A stretch of 43,761 nt of DNA from a virus. This document shows positions 8,915 through 18,167 of this stretch, piece by piece. The position numbers and the translations under genes are program-made. Each line of letters opens with the position of its first letter. The stretch's first letter is position 1. The stretch is from positions 1 to 43,761 of the IMG/VR virus record IMGVR_UViG_3300046010_007443; one strand, 5' to 3'. The notes beneath the pieces were generated by a model. That model did no database searches, was not told the origin of the DNA, and saw only the letters and a list, made by a program, of their open reading frames with translations.

Positions 8915-9512
8915 AAATACAAAAATATACTGCTCATTCTCTTCCAATCCCGGAAATAATGGGTGTGTTTTCTTTAATAAGAAATTTCAAGAAAACAACA
9001 TAGATGCTATCTATAAGTCCTTCTATTCAGACAACATTAAAAAATCAGTAGAAGCCGTTAAAACACTAGGTATTTCTGGATTTGCTATTAGTATGCCTTT
9101 CAAAACAGAAATTTTAAAACATGTTGATGAAATAGATAATGCTATTCAAGAAATAGGAGCAGCTAATACTATTATCAACAATAATGGTTATTTAAAAGCA
9201 TATAATACTGATTGGATAGGGGTGAAGAAATATTTGGGTAGTATTTCCTCTCTTACTATATTGGGTAACGGAGGATTTAGTAAAGCTATTCAATATTGGT
9301 GTAAACAAGATAATATTAAATTTAAAGTAATAATAAGAAATGAATGGGACAGGGTAATTGATTTAGAAGATCTTGTATTCAATGCAACACCAGTAGATGT
9401 AAAAATAAAAGGAACATTAATAGATGGAAGACCACACACCTCAGATGGTAAAATTATAGCTAACCTGCAAGCAGAAGAACAATATAAACTTTATACTAAT
9501 GAGCAATATTAG
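8898..9512 (+). CDS. Shikimate dehydrogenase (AroE)-like protein
   Basis: 204 aa. The stretch ISMPFKTEI followed by IGAANTI and AYNTDWIGV is the AroE active site: the Lys of PFK and the Asp of NTD are the catalytic pair. A Rossmann strand (LTILGNGGFSKAI) and the NATPV segment follow. Usual AroE is about 270 aa; this one lacks part of the C-terminal region. I use GTG 8898, overlapping the previous gene by 17 bases. Inside a glycan island it probably acts on a sugar-derived or cyclitol-like keto compound rather than in aromatic synthesis; that is inference. Confidence 0.75.
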   Translation: MLLINKNTKIYCSFSSNPGNNGCVFFNKKFQENNIDAIYKSFYSDNIKKSVEAVKTLGISGFAISMPFKTEILKHVDEIDNAIQEIGAANTIINNNGYLKAYNTDWIGVKKYLGSISSLTILGNGGFSKAIQYWCKQDNIKFKVIIRNEWDRVIDLEDLVFNATPVDVKIKGTLIDGRPHTSDGKIIANLQAEEQYKLYTNEQY

Positions 9513-10476
9513 ATATTTCATAGGACCTATGTCTAAAAACATAGTAGACGCTATACTCGAATTTTGTGAAGAAACAAAAAACGAGATTGCTTTAATACCT
9601 TCTCGTCGTCAAGTAGAATGGGATGGAGGTTATGTAAACAATTGGACTACTAAAGAATTTAGTATACATGCTTTACCTCTCACATTACAACGCGACCATG
9701 CAGGACCAGGACAAGGCGCCACAGATGATGATGGGTATGAGTCATTAAAGCACGATTGTGAATATTTGGATTTAATTCATATTGACCCTTGGAAAAAATA
9801 CCCTGTATTTACTGATGGATTAGAAGAAACAATCAAAATGATTGAATGTTGCTACAAATTAAACCCAGAAATTCAATATGAGGTAGGAACAGAAGAAGCA
9901 ATTAGACGATTTGAGGCATATGAATTAGCTGACCTAATGCACCAACTCCAACATAGATTACCCTTAGAAGTATATAAACAAATTAAATATCTGGTAATCC
10001 AATCAGGAACCTCACTAAAAGGAACTAATCAAACGGGTACTTATGATTCAGAGCGATTAAAAGAAATGGTAGGGGTTTGTAAACAATTTAATATATTATC
10101 TAAAGAACACAATGGTGATTACATACCAGTATCAGTTATTCATGAAAAATTTAATTTAGGACTAGATGCAATTAATATAGCACCTGAATTTGGCTTAATT
10201 GAAACTCAGACGTATCTTGATGAAATAGGATCTGATGAAAAAATATTTGATCGTTTTTGGCAAATATGTTATGATTCTAAAAAATGGGTAAAATGGGTTA
10301 ATCCGGGATTTAATCCATATTACAATAAAAAAGAATTAGTCAAAATATGTGGACATTATGTTTTATCTAATCTTAACTTTCTAAATGAAATTAAATCCCA
10401 ATTTCCTGGAATTGATGATAAAATTAAAACTAATATTACAAATAAATTAAAACAACTTTATGGACACCAGGCCTAA
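9499..10476 (+). CDS. TIM-barrel protein resembling GatZ/KbaZ tagatose-bisphosphate aldolase subunits
   Basis: 325 aa. The order of motifs IPSRRQVEWDGGY, TTKEF, RDHAGPGQG, LIHIDPWKKYP and YEVGTEE parallels GatZ/KbaZ proteins (SNQVxxxGGY, GGDHxGP, KIHLDxS, YVIGTE). I infer a related (beta/alpha)8 barrel with a phosphosugar-handling role. The exact reaction is not readable, and other barrel aldolase families remain possible. It overlaps both its AroE-like and HAD neighbours by 14-17 bases, so the three are probably made together. Confidence 0.55.
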   Translation: MSNIRYFIGPMSKNIVDAILEFCEETKNEIALIPSRRQVEWDGGYVNNWTTKEFSIHALPLTLQRDHAGPGQGATDDDGYESLKHDCEYLDLIHIDPWKKYPVFTDGLEETIKMIECCYKLNPEIQYEVGTEEAIRRFEAYELADLMHQLQHRLPLEVYKQIKYLVIQSGTSLKGTNQTGTYDSERLKEMVGVCKQFNILSKEHNGDYIPVSVIHEKFNLGLDAINIAPEFGLIETQTYLDEIGSDEKIFDRFWQICYDSKKWVKWVNPGFNPYYNKKELVKICGHYVLSNLNFLNEIKSQFPGIDDKIKTNITNKLKQLYGHQA

Positions 10477-10819
10477 AACAATCATTTGTGATATTGATGG
10501 AACTTTAGTTCGTCATTTTCCCCCATTCATTTCTTCTCGTTTAGATACTAAATTAGAACTATTACCGGGTACATTAGAAAAATTATCTGAATGGGATTAT
10601 AAGGGATATAATATTATTCTCCTTACTGGTAGAAGAGAATCAATGAGAGAAGTAACAGAAAAACAACTAGCAGAATTAGGAATATTTTATGATCAATTAA
10701 TAATGGGGATAGGTGGTGGCCCCAGAATATTAATTAATGATAATAAACCAAATGGAGTTGAAACAGCATTTGCTATTAACATAGAACGCAATAAAGGAAT
10801 CAATGATATTATTCTGTAA
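10460..10819 (+). CDS. HAD-superfamily phosphatase
   Basis: 119 aa. Motif I is ICDIDGTLV (nucleophile Asp plus acid/base Asp), motif II is LLTGRRE, and the acidic motif IV is ILINDNKPNG. This minimal HAD fold is common in polysaccharide clusters, where it removes a phosphate from a sugar intermediate. It overlaps the barrel gene upstream and the next gene by 17 bases. Substrate inferred only from context. Confidence 0.8.
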   Translation: MDTRPKTIICDIDGTLVRHFPPFISSRLDTKLELLPGTLEKLSEWDYKGYNIILLTGRRESMREVTEKQLAELGIFYDQLIMGIGGGPRILINDNKPNGVETAFAINIERNKGINDIIL

Positions 10820-11915
10820 CACATTCATAACTGAAACTAAACCTCCTATTGGGAAAGGATTTGTATTTAGAGAAAACTTAAAAGCATTCTCTAATTTTGA
10901 TGTTTTTAAATATTCATTATCTAGTTTAGCAGTTGCTTATAATTGGAGTAAAGTTATTTTAAAAATATCTTTAGATGATATTTACAAGCACCGTCAACTA
11001 GAATTAGAACAGTTTATTAAAGATGAATTTGGTAAGTTTGATTTAATATTAGAGTGGCAACGTAACGAATATCAAAACGATTGGAAGAAAGACTATGAAT
11101 TGTTAAATGATAATCTAATTTGGTACTACTGCAATCATGACCATATATTCTTTGATTCCACACCAGACTATCTATCTACATTAGTAAATGATATTAAAGA
11201 TGAAAAGTTATGTACTGTTGCTTTCTCTCATTGGCCTGAGTGTATTAGAACAGTAAGGCAAGGGTACATATCACCTCCATTACAAAATCCCTCAATACAC
11301 CCAACATATAAGGTATGTAATAATTATTTATATTCTGAAAATACTAGTTGCGATAGTATTCAAATAATAACTAAAGATATATACTATGATTGGTGGTGTA
11401 CTGGAGAATTCAGTACAAGGTTACCTCGTCCTGATTTCTTTGGAATAGGGCTACCAGAAATAAAGCCTGTTCCTATCCATAAAACAATAACACCATTAAA
11501 AGAAATATGTCGCCACTTTGACGGTTATCAGCATGTCCAACCAGCTATAGATAATAGCCAATGCCCTGCAATAGATATCCCACCTGGTTTCTTTGAAAAT
11601 GATATCAAAATAAGATATGGGTATGATGATTATAAGGAAGGATGGGTAAACATTAATCCTAAAAACGAATATTATTACGCTCATAATAAAGCAGGAACTG
11701 ATTATAAATTTACACTAGATGATTTACCATTAGTTTGGAAAAATAAAATATCAGTTATAGATTCAAATCCGAATATTGATGAAGAAGAAATGCTTCAGCA
11801 TAGATTAAAGTCAGTATTAGAAATGATGTATACTTCTCCTTATTATATTATAGATAAAGAAGTAGAAGAAAAAGTATTAAATAAATATTTAGAAAATTTT
11901 AACTACACAGTATAA
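10803..11915 (+). CDS. Unknown glycan-island protein, possibly a glycosyltransferase
   Basis: 370 aa, no family recognised. A WYYCNHDHIFFDS segment near residue 110 could be a divergent metal-binding DxD-like site, and the protein is rich in Tyr and Asp like the look-alike transferases further down the operon. It shares an A with the next start (10803..11915 / 11915). Position among transferases is the main hint of function. Confidence 0.5.
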   Translation: MILFCNTFITETKPPIGKGFVFRENLKAFSNFDVFKYSLSSLAVAYNWSKVILKISLDDIYKHRQLELEQFIKDEFGKFDLILEWQRNEYQNDWKKDYELLNDNLIWYYCNHDHIFFDSTPDYLSTLVNDIKDEKLCTVAFSHWPECIRTVRQGYISPPLQNPSIHPTYKVCNNYLYSENTSCDSIQIITKDIYYDWWCTGEFSTRLPRPDFFGIGLPEIKPVPIHKTITPLKEICRHFDGYQHVQPAIDNSQCPAIDIPPGFFENDIKIRYGYDDYKEGWVNINPKNEYYYAHNKAGTDYKFTLDDLPLVWKNKISVIDSNPNIDEEEMLQHRLKSVLEMMYTSPYYIIDKEVEEKVLNKYLENFNYTV

Positions 11916-12775
11916 TGTTTAAAGTATATTCTAACTTTATAGGAGCAGATGAATTTGAAGCTGCTCTTACAGATGATTTAAAATCAAAACCAATCACTGT
12001 ATTTAATGACTATCCAGAAATAACTTTAGATAAGTTACAACTTAATAAGTATAATATTTTAATGGTATTAGAACCTAATCAGTTATTCGGTATTCATAAT
12101 TGGGCCATTCACAATCATCATTTATTTAGTCTTGTACTAACTTGGGGACAAGAGGTATTAGATAATTGCCCTAATGCTATGTTCTTTCCTATGGGTATTA
12201 GTTGGCTAGATAAAGAATATGTTGATAATGCAGATAAGATAGAAAAACAGTTTGAAGTATCGTTTCTATGTGGAGGTAAACAGCGTATTGAGGGCCATCA
12301 TTTAAGACATAGATTACATAAGCGTGAAAATGAAATAACCACTCCTAAACAATGGTATTATACCCTACCAGATTATGATTACAACGGAGGCCATCATACT
12401 ATCATAAAATATGAAGGTAAATCTCCTGGACATGAAAAGAAAAGATTGTGGAATAGTATGTTTACTATCGCTGTAGAAAATTCATCTAATAGAGGATATC
12501 ATACAGAAAAAGTTATTGATGCTTTTCTATCTAAAACATTCCCAATCTATTGGGGATGTCCAAATTTAGAAGAATTAGGATATGATCCAAATGGATTTAT
12601 CTATTGTAAAGATGAAGATGAAATTATAACTGCTGCTAATACACTAACTCCTGAATTATATGTTGAAAGAAAAGCAGCTATAGACTATAACTACGAACTG
12701 GCTAAACACTATGCAGATATATTTGGTCGATTTAGATCAGTTATGGAAGCAATAGTTGAAGAAAACAACATATAA
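11915..12775 (+). CDS. Glycosyltransferase family 10 (fucosyltransferase-like)
   Basis: 286 aa. The C-terminal donor-binding region FTIAVENSSNRGYHTEKVID followed by FPIYWGCPNLEE is the GT10 alpha-1,3/4-fucosyltransferase signature (AxENS, GYxTEK, PxYxG). The family uses GDP-fucose or related 6-deoxy sugars. No complete GDP-fucose pathway (Gmd plus Fcl) is seen here, so the donor may come from the host or be a different deoxy sugar. Confidence 0.8.
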   Translation: MFKVYSNFIGADEFEAALTDDLKSKPITVFNDYPEITLDKLQLNKYNILMVLEPNQLFGIHNWAIHNHHLFSLVLTWGQEVLDNCPNAMFFPMGISWLDKEYVDNADKIEKQFEVSFLCGGKQRIEGHHLRHRLHKRENEITTPKQWYYTLPDYDYNGGHHTIIKYEGKSPGHEKKRLWNSMFTIAVENSSNRGYHTEKVIDAFLSKTFPIYWGCPNLEELGYDPNGFIYCKDEDEIITAANTLTPELYVERKAAIDYNYELAKHYADIFGRFRSVMEAIVEENNI

Positions 12776-13887
12776 TGTACGATTATTTAATAGTAGGGTC
12801 TGGTTTCTTCGGGTCAATATGCGCTCGTGAATTAACTAATGCTGGTTATAAATGTTTAGTTTTAGAAAAACGAAACCACATTGGAGGAAACTGCTATACT
12901 GAAAATAGAGACGGAATTAATATCCATACCTATGGACCTCATATATTTCATACATCAAATGAAGAAGTATGGAGATGGATTAACCAATATGTTACATTCA
13001 ATAATTTTACTTTAAGACCATTAGCAATATATAAAGGTGAATCTTATTCTTTACCTTTTAGCATGTGGACATTTAATAAATTATGGGATGTAACTCATCC
13101 TCATCAAGCTAAACTTATAATTGAACAACAAAGTAAACATATTGGTGAACCTAAAAATTTAGAAGAACAAGCTATTAAATTAGTAGGTACAGATGTGTAT
13201 GAAAAACTGATTAAAGGTTATACTGCTAAACAATGGAGAAAACCATGTGATCAATTACCCAAAGAAATCATCAAACGTTTACCAGTTAGATTTACTTATG
13301 ATAATAATTACTTTAATGACAAATACCAAGGCATCCCAATTGGTGGATACACTCAGATATTTGAAAAATTATTAGATGGTATAGAGGTAAGATTAGGAGT
13401 AGATTATTTACAAAATAAAGAACATTGGGATAATCAAGCTACCAAAGTAATATATACTGGTCCTATTGATGCTTATTATAATTATCAATTTGGAGAACTA
13501 GAATACAAAACCACTAAATTCAAACACACTAAGAAAAATACAGACAACTGGCAAGGTGTTGCTATGGTGAATTATACTGATAGTGATATTGAGTATACTA
13601 GAATTATTGAACATAAACACTTTGAATTTGGCAATCAGCCTTATACTTGGATTACACATGAATATCCAACCGAATATAAAGCAGACAAAACTGAACCAAT
13701 GTATCCAGTAAATGACATTAAAAATAATTCCATGTATAAATTATACAAATGTTTGGCTGACCAGGAAAAAAATATTATATTCGGTGGACGACTTGCTGAA
13801 TACAAGTATTACGATATGCATCAAGTAATTGAATCAGCACTTAATTTTATAAAAAACAAATTAAATGAAAACACTAGCAGTTTTTAG
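12775..13887 (+). CDS. glf: UDP-galactopyranose mutase
   Basis: 370 aa, the usual length for Glf. The N-terminal FAD site (DYLIVGSGFFGSICARELTN) is followed by EKRNHIGGN, then the family motifs HTYGPHIFHTSNEEVW and KGYTAKQW. The C-terminal GGRLAEYKYYDMHQVI contains the FAD-closing region. The enzyme converts UDP-galactopyranose to UDP-galactofuranose, implying galactofuranose in the glycan. Its start overlaps the stop of the GT10 gene. Strong assignment. Confidence 0.95.
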   Translation: MYDYLIVGSGFFGSICARELTNAGYKCLVLEKRNHIGGNCYTENRDGINIHTYGPHIFHTSNEEVWRWINQYVTFNNFTLRPLAIYKGESYSLPFSMWTFNKLWDVTHPHQAKLIIEQQSKHIGEPKNLEEQAIKLVGTDVYEKLIKGYTAKQWRKPCDQLPKEIIKRLPVRFTYDNNYFNDKYQGIPIGGYTQIFEKLLDGIEVRLGVDYLQNKEHWDNQATKVIYTGPIDAYYNYQFGELEYKTTKFKHTKKNTDNWQGVAMVNYTDSDIEYTRIIEHKHFEFGNQPYTWITHEYPTEYKADKTEPMYPVNDIKNNSMYKLYKCLADQEKNIIFGGRLAEYKYYDMHQVIESALNFIKNKLNENTSSF

Positions 13888-14809
13888 TAATGTAACCACA
13901 AGTAAATTTCTTCATCATACTCAAACAATAGATAGGTTTACAGAATTAAATGTGTTACATGATCAAGATCAAACCCGATACAACGAATATGTAGAATGCT
14001 GTTTAAAAAGTTTTAGAAAATGGCATCCTGATATTGAGATGGTCTATATCAATGATGATAATTTAGAAGAATATTGGACTTTATTTGGTAATCCTAAGTT
14101 AATCAATTGTAGCGTTGCTCAAAAATTCGTAATTGCTTCTGAGGTTGCAAAATATTATAAAGTGGACAAATTAATAGTTTTAGATATTGATACTATTGTA
14201 TGCGCACGTTTTACAGAAATGTTAGAAGATAATGAACATGATATATTAGCAAGTCTAAACTATAATATCCAAGATAAAACAGAATACTTTGAAACTCCAT
14301 TCTATACATTAGAATTTGAAGATGGAACTATAATTCAAGATAGTGCCAATCTTAATTCAGGAGTAATATGTTTTAATAATGTTAAAGCATTAGAAAGATG
14401 TGTTGAACTAATGTTGGAACACCCAAATATTCTTGGAGAACAAGGAGCATTTAACGAATTAATTTGGGTAGAACAAACATATTCTACTAGAGTATTGGAT
14501 GGTCCTTATCCTGTAAGTGATATCGTATACAATGTTAGAGCTAAAGGTGTTAATTTTACTAATCACATATTTGATTTAGCATTAAACTCCCCTAACCAAG
14601 CGCCTATTAGTCATTATTATGTTAAAGATGGTAAATTATTTACTCATGATAATAAACATATTAAAGTATGGCATATTGCTGAAGGATTACATGGTCGTCC
14701 TAAAGAAGACTTTGATCGTTTAACTAATTTATACAAAACAAAATTATTTAATGCAGAAACTTTAAAATTCTTTAGAGAAGAATGTGACTGTGCTGAATTC
14801 TTTAGTTAA
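13865..14809 (+). CDS. GT8-like glycosyltransferase (GT-A fold)
   Basis: 314 aa. The DxD motif is in KLIVLDIDTIVCARF near residue 115, preceded by VAQKFVIASEVAKYYKVD and followed by NLNSGVICFNN, the order typical of GT8 and capsule-type GT-A enzymes. The late HIxxWHIAEGLHGRPKED segment provides a further metal-binding His. It overlaps glf by 23 bases. Donor unknown. Confidence 0.75.
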   Translation: MKTLAVFSNVTTSKFLHHTQTIDRFTELNVLHDQDQTRYNEYVECCLKSFRKWHPDIEMVYINDDNLEEYWTLFGNPKLINCSVAQKFVIASEVAKYYKVDKLIVLDIDTIVCARFTEMLEDNEHDILASLNYNIQDKTEYFETPFYTLEFEDGTIIQDSANLNSGVICFNNVKALERCVELMLEHPNILGEQGAFNELIWVEQTYSTRVLDGPYPVSDIVYNVRAKGVNFTNHIFDLALNSPNQAPISHYYVKDGKLFTHDNKHIKVWHIAEGLHGRPKEDFDRLTNLYKTKLFNAETLKFFREECDCAEFFS

Positions 14810-14819
14810 ATTTACCCAA

Positions 14820-16133
14820 ATGCAAGAAATATTAAAATTAGTAGACGAATATATTAGTAAAAAACATTCCGAGAAAACCTGGGAAGCAGGTAAGGACTGG
14901 GTACAATATGCCGGTCCGTATTTTGATTCACAAGAATACACAGCAGCTGTCAAAACACTACTTGGTGAGTGGTTAGTATTAGGAGCTGAAGCGATTAAAT
15001 TCGAAAATAAATTTCCTAAACTATTTGGAAAGAAATATGGGTTGATGGTTAATAGTGGATCAAGTGCTAACTTGTTAATGATGTTAGCTATGACCTCTAA
15101 ACGTGGTTATAATTTCCCTAAAGGAACTAAAGTAATCACTCCAATTGCGGGTTTCCCAACTACAATCAATCCCATTATCCAACTGGGATTTACACCTGTG
15201 TTTGTTGATATTGAATTAGAAACGCTTAATCTTGATCTAGATCAAGTAGAACAAGCGTGTATTGATAACCCTGATGCTAAGATTATTACATTCGCTCACG
15301 TATTAGGTAATCCACCCAATATGAATCGTTTAATGGAAATAATTGAAAAATACAAATTAATTCTGTTAGAAGATTGCTGCGATGCATTAGGTACTACATT
15401 TGAAGGTAAACCGCTTGGTTCATTTGGTGAAATGGCAAGTTGCTCATTCTACCCAGCCCACCACATTACAACAGGTGAGGGGGGATTCGTTGCTGTAAAC
15501 ACAATGGAAAACGAACGTATCATTCGCAGTTTTAGAGAATGGGGACGTGGTTGTTATTGTGTAGGTAAACAAAACCTACTTGAAAATGGATCATGTCAAT
15601 GCCGTTTTAGTAATTGGTTGCCTTCGCTTCCGAACGAAATATTTGATCACAAATACGTTTATGAAGAAATTGGATATAACTTAAAACCAATTGAATTACA
15701 GGCCTCTATCGGATTGGTACAGATGAAGAAGCTACCTGAGATTGGAGATAAACGTAAAGAAAACTATAAGAACTTATTTGCTGCTTTTAGTAAATATCCT
15801 CAATATTTCTATTTACATGAAGCACAACCTGGAGCAGATGTTGATTGGTTTGCCTTTCCAATAACTGTTAAAGACGGTGCTCCGTTCAAACGAGCTGATA
15901 TTTGTAAGTTCTTAGAAGCAAATAAAATCCAGACTCGTCCTTACTTTGCAGGTAACATCATGCTACAACCAGCATATACACACTTGATGGATTCTAAAGA
16001 GGTAATTGAAAAATATCCTGTAGCTAGAAAAGTAACTACTGATACTTTCTTCTTAGGTACTTCTCCTGTAATCAATAAAGAAAAAACAGATTATATTGAA
16101 ACAATATTAGATAAATTTATTTCCCAATTATGA
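14820..16133 (+). CDS. CDP-6-deoxyglucose 3-dehydratase E1 / RfbH-like PLP enzyme
   Basis: 438 aa from ATG 14820. It has the DegT/DnrJ/EryC1 fold, but the usual PLP-binding lysine is a histidine (YPAHHITTGEGG, H214). Four cysteines (C245, C247, C259, C261) fit the [2Fe-2S] ligand region of E1. Together these mark the 3-dehydratase (E1/AscC/RfbH) rather than an aminotransferase. It removes the C3 hydroxyl of a 4-keto-6-deoxyhexose to start 3,6-dideoxyhexose synthesis. The E3 reductase partner is not seen here and may come from the host. An upstream GTG at 14784 overlaps the previous gene and is less likely. Confidence 0.9.
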   Translation: MQEILKLVDEYISKKHSEKTWEAGKDWVQYAGPYFDSQEYTAAVKTLLGEWLVLGAEAIKFENKFPKLFGKKYGLMVNSGSSANLLMMLAMTSKRGYNFPKGTKVITPIAGFPTTINPIIQLGFTPVFVDIELETLNLDLDQVEQACIDNPDAKIITFAHVLGNPPNMNRLMEIIEKYKLILLEDCCDALGTTFEGKPLGSFGEMASCSFYPAHHITTGEGGFVAVNTMENERIIRSFREWGRGCYCVGKQNLLENGSCQCRFSNWLPSLPNEIFDHKYVYEEIGYNLKPIELQASIGLVQMKKLPEIGDKRKENYKNLFAAFSKYPQYFYLHEAQPGADVDWFAFPITVKDGAPFKRADICKFLEANKIQTRPYFAGNIMLQPAYTHLMDSKEVIEKYPVARKVTTDTFFLGTSPVINKEKTDYIETILDKFISQL

Positions 16134-17077
16134 AAATAGTATATATAACAGGTTGTTTAGGGTTTATAGGATCATATGTCACTAGAGCATGTTTAAATAA
16201 AGGATGGTATGTTAAAGGTGTAGATAAAATGACATATGCTGCTAATAAAGAATTATTAGATGAATTCGAACAATACCCTAATTTCTCATTTGTCCATTGT
16301 GATATCAATGAACTAACATTTTTATATGAGTGTGACTATGTTATCAACACAGCAGCTGAAACTCACGTAGGTAATTCAATTGCTAATAGTGATGAATTTG
16401 TACATTCTAATATAAACGGCGTTCATAATATACTTGAATTAATTAGAAATTATAGACAAGAAACTTCCAAAACACCAATATTACTCCACTTCAGTACAGA
16501 TGAGGTATATGGTGATATTGAGGAAGGAGCTCACATAGAAACAGACCTACTTAAACCAAGCAATCCATATTCAGCAACTAAAGCTGCTGCTGATATGCTA
16601 GTATTAGCTTGGAGCAGAACATATAATCTACCTTATGTTATTGTTAGACCAACTAACAACTATGGTATAGGACAATATGTTGAAAAATTAATTCCTAAAG
16701 CATGTAAATACCTTAAATTAGGAAAGAAAATTCCACTACATAATAACGGAACACCAATTCGCAACTGGTTACATGCTGCTGATACTGCTGAAGCAGTAAT
16801 TACCATCATTGAGAGTGGAGTTAAAAATGAAATATATAATATTGCTGGTGGGTTTGAACAATCAAACTGGGATACGGTTGAAAAGGTAATTAAAGAATAT
16901 TTTGGAGACGTTGATATAAAATCATACCTTGACTTATCCTATTCAAGAGCAGGACAAGATGTTCGTTATGCTTTAGATGATTCTAAATTAAGATCATTAG
17001 GGTGGGAACCTAAAGCAATATTTGATAAAGAATTACTATCTATTGTTGAATATTATAAGAGTAAATTTATATGGTAG
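16130..17077 (+). CDS. NDP-hexose 4,6-dehydratase (RfbB-like SDR)
   Basis: 315 aa. NAD-binding motif TGCLGFIGSY, then NTAAETHVGNSI, FSTDEVYGDI (catalytic Asp/Glu pair of 4,6-dehydratases), NPYSATKAAADMLV (YxxxK) and NNYGIGQYVEKLIP. These match dTDP-glucose 4,6-dehydratase and its relatives. It overlaps the E1 gene by 4 bases, so it probably makes the 4-keto-6-deoxy sugar that E1 uses. Whether the nucleotide is dTDP or CDP cannot be decided here. Confidence 0.85.
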   Translation: MKIVYITGCLGFIGSYVTRACLNKGWYVKGVDKMTYAANKELLDEFEQYPNFSFVHCDINELTFLYECDYVINTAAETHVGNSIANSDEFVHSNINGVHNILELIRNYRQETSKTPILLHFSTDEVYGDIEEGAHIETDLLKPSNPYSATKAAADMLVLAWSRTYNLPYVIVRPTNNYGIGQYVEKLIPKACKYLKLGKKIPLHNNGTPIRNWLHAADTAEAVITIIESGVKNEIYNIAGGFEQSNWDTVEKVIKEYFGDVDIKSYLDLSYSRAGQDVRYALDDSKLRSLGWEPKAIFDKELLSIVEYYKSKFIW

Positions 17078-17694
17078 AATTAAAAAAACGAATAGTTGAA
17101 ATTGCCTATAAACATAAACTAGGCCATCTAGGAAGTTATTTCTCAGCACTAGAAATTATTGATTCTATCTATCAAAAAATGAATAAGGACGATATATTCA
17201 TTTTATCTTCAGGACACGCTGCATTAGCATTATATGTTTGTTTAGAAAAATATAGAGGACAAGATGCTGAAGCATTGTTTATTAAGCATGGTGGTCATCC
17301 CCATTGGGACGAAGAAGCAGGTATTCATTGTTCAACAGGTAGTTTAGGGATGGGTATTGCTATTGCTTTAGGAAGAGCTATTGCTAATCCAAATAGAAAA
17401 GTATATGTTTTAATAAGTGATGGAGAATGTGCTGAAGGAAGTGTTTGGGAAGCACTTAAAACTATAGTAGAACAAAATATTAATAATATTGAAATACATG
17501 TTAATGTAAATGGGTATGCTGCTTATAGAGAAGTAGATGTAAACTATTTAACTAATAGATTAAAAACATTCCTACCTAATATTAATATTCATTTCACCAC
17601 AGTAGAACATTTTCCCTTTCTTAAAGGATTAAATGCTCATTACCATGTAATGAGAGAAAACGATTATCAAACAGCATTAGAACAATTGTCATGA
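17071..17694 (+). CDS. Transketolase-like N-terminal (TPP-binding) subunit
   Basis: 207 aa. It covers the pyrophosphate-binding domain of transketolase: KLGHLGSYFSALEIID, GHAALALYV, the STGSLGMGIAIALGRA segment and the GDG motif in SDGECAEGSVWEAL. The partner domain is encoded by the next gene, whose start overlaps this stop by 4 bases. Split transketolases are known. In a deoxysugar cluster a two-carbon transfer to a sugar is the obvious possibility. Confidence 0.85.
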   Translation: MVELKKRIVEIAYKHKLGHLGSYFSALEIIDSIYQKMNKDDIFILSSGHAALALYVCLEKYRGQDAEALFIKHGGHPHWDEEAGIHCSTGSLGMGIAIALGRAIANPNRKVYVLISDGECAEGSVWEALKTIVEQNINNIEIHVNVNGYAAYREVDVNYLTNRLKTFLPNINIHFTTVEHFPFLKGLNAHYHVMRENDYQTALEQLS

Positions 17695-18167
17695 GAAGAG
17701 ATTTAGCTAAATTATTATTCGATGCAATGGAATCTAATCCTAATATTTACCTGGTTACAGGTGACTTAGGATATGGTTTGTGGGATAATATTAGAGATAC
17801 TTATCCTAATAGATTCTTTAATGTTGGTTCATCTGAGATGGCTATGATGGGGATGGCTATTGGATTAGCTATGGATGGTAAAATTCCATTTGTATATTCA
17901 ATTACACCTTTTGCCATATATAGACCATTTGAAATGATTAGAAACTATATTAATCACGAAAATATTCCTGTAAAAATATTAGGGGGTGGTAGAGATGATG
18001 AGTATGGCTATTTAGGATTTTCTCATTGGGCTAGTGAAGATTTAGCAGCTCTAAGTGTATTTGAAAACCTCAAACTATTCAAACCCCATACTCAGAATGA
18101 ATTAGAAAACGCCTTTAGTTTCGCAATTAATAATGATTCCCCAGTTTATATAAACCTGAAAAAATGA
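17691..18167 (+). CDS. Transketolase-like C-terminal (pyrimidine-binding) subunit
   Basis: 158 aa. It matches the TPP pyrimidine-binding domain: DLGYG, then FNVGSSEMAMMGMAIGLAM, where the Glu activates the cofactor, then PFVYSITPFAIYRPFEMIRN and the GGGRDDEYGYLGFSHWASED loop. The third, C-terminal domain of full transketolase is missing, as in minimal split forms. It should assemble with the preceding subunit. Confidence 0.85.
   Translation: MRRDLAKLLFDAMESNPNIYLVTGDLGYGLWDNIRDTYPNRFFNVGSSEMAMMGMAIGLAMDGKIPFVYSITPFAIYRPFEMIRNYINHENIPVKILGGGRDDEYGYLGFSHWASEDLAALSVFENLKLFKPHTQNELENAFSFAINNDSPVYINLKK

Noticed and set aside
14784-14819. GTG 14784 as start of the E1-like dehydratase
   Set aside because: It would add 12 residues of low similarity and overlap the previous gene by 26 bases; ATG 14820 fits the family's usual start.
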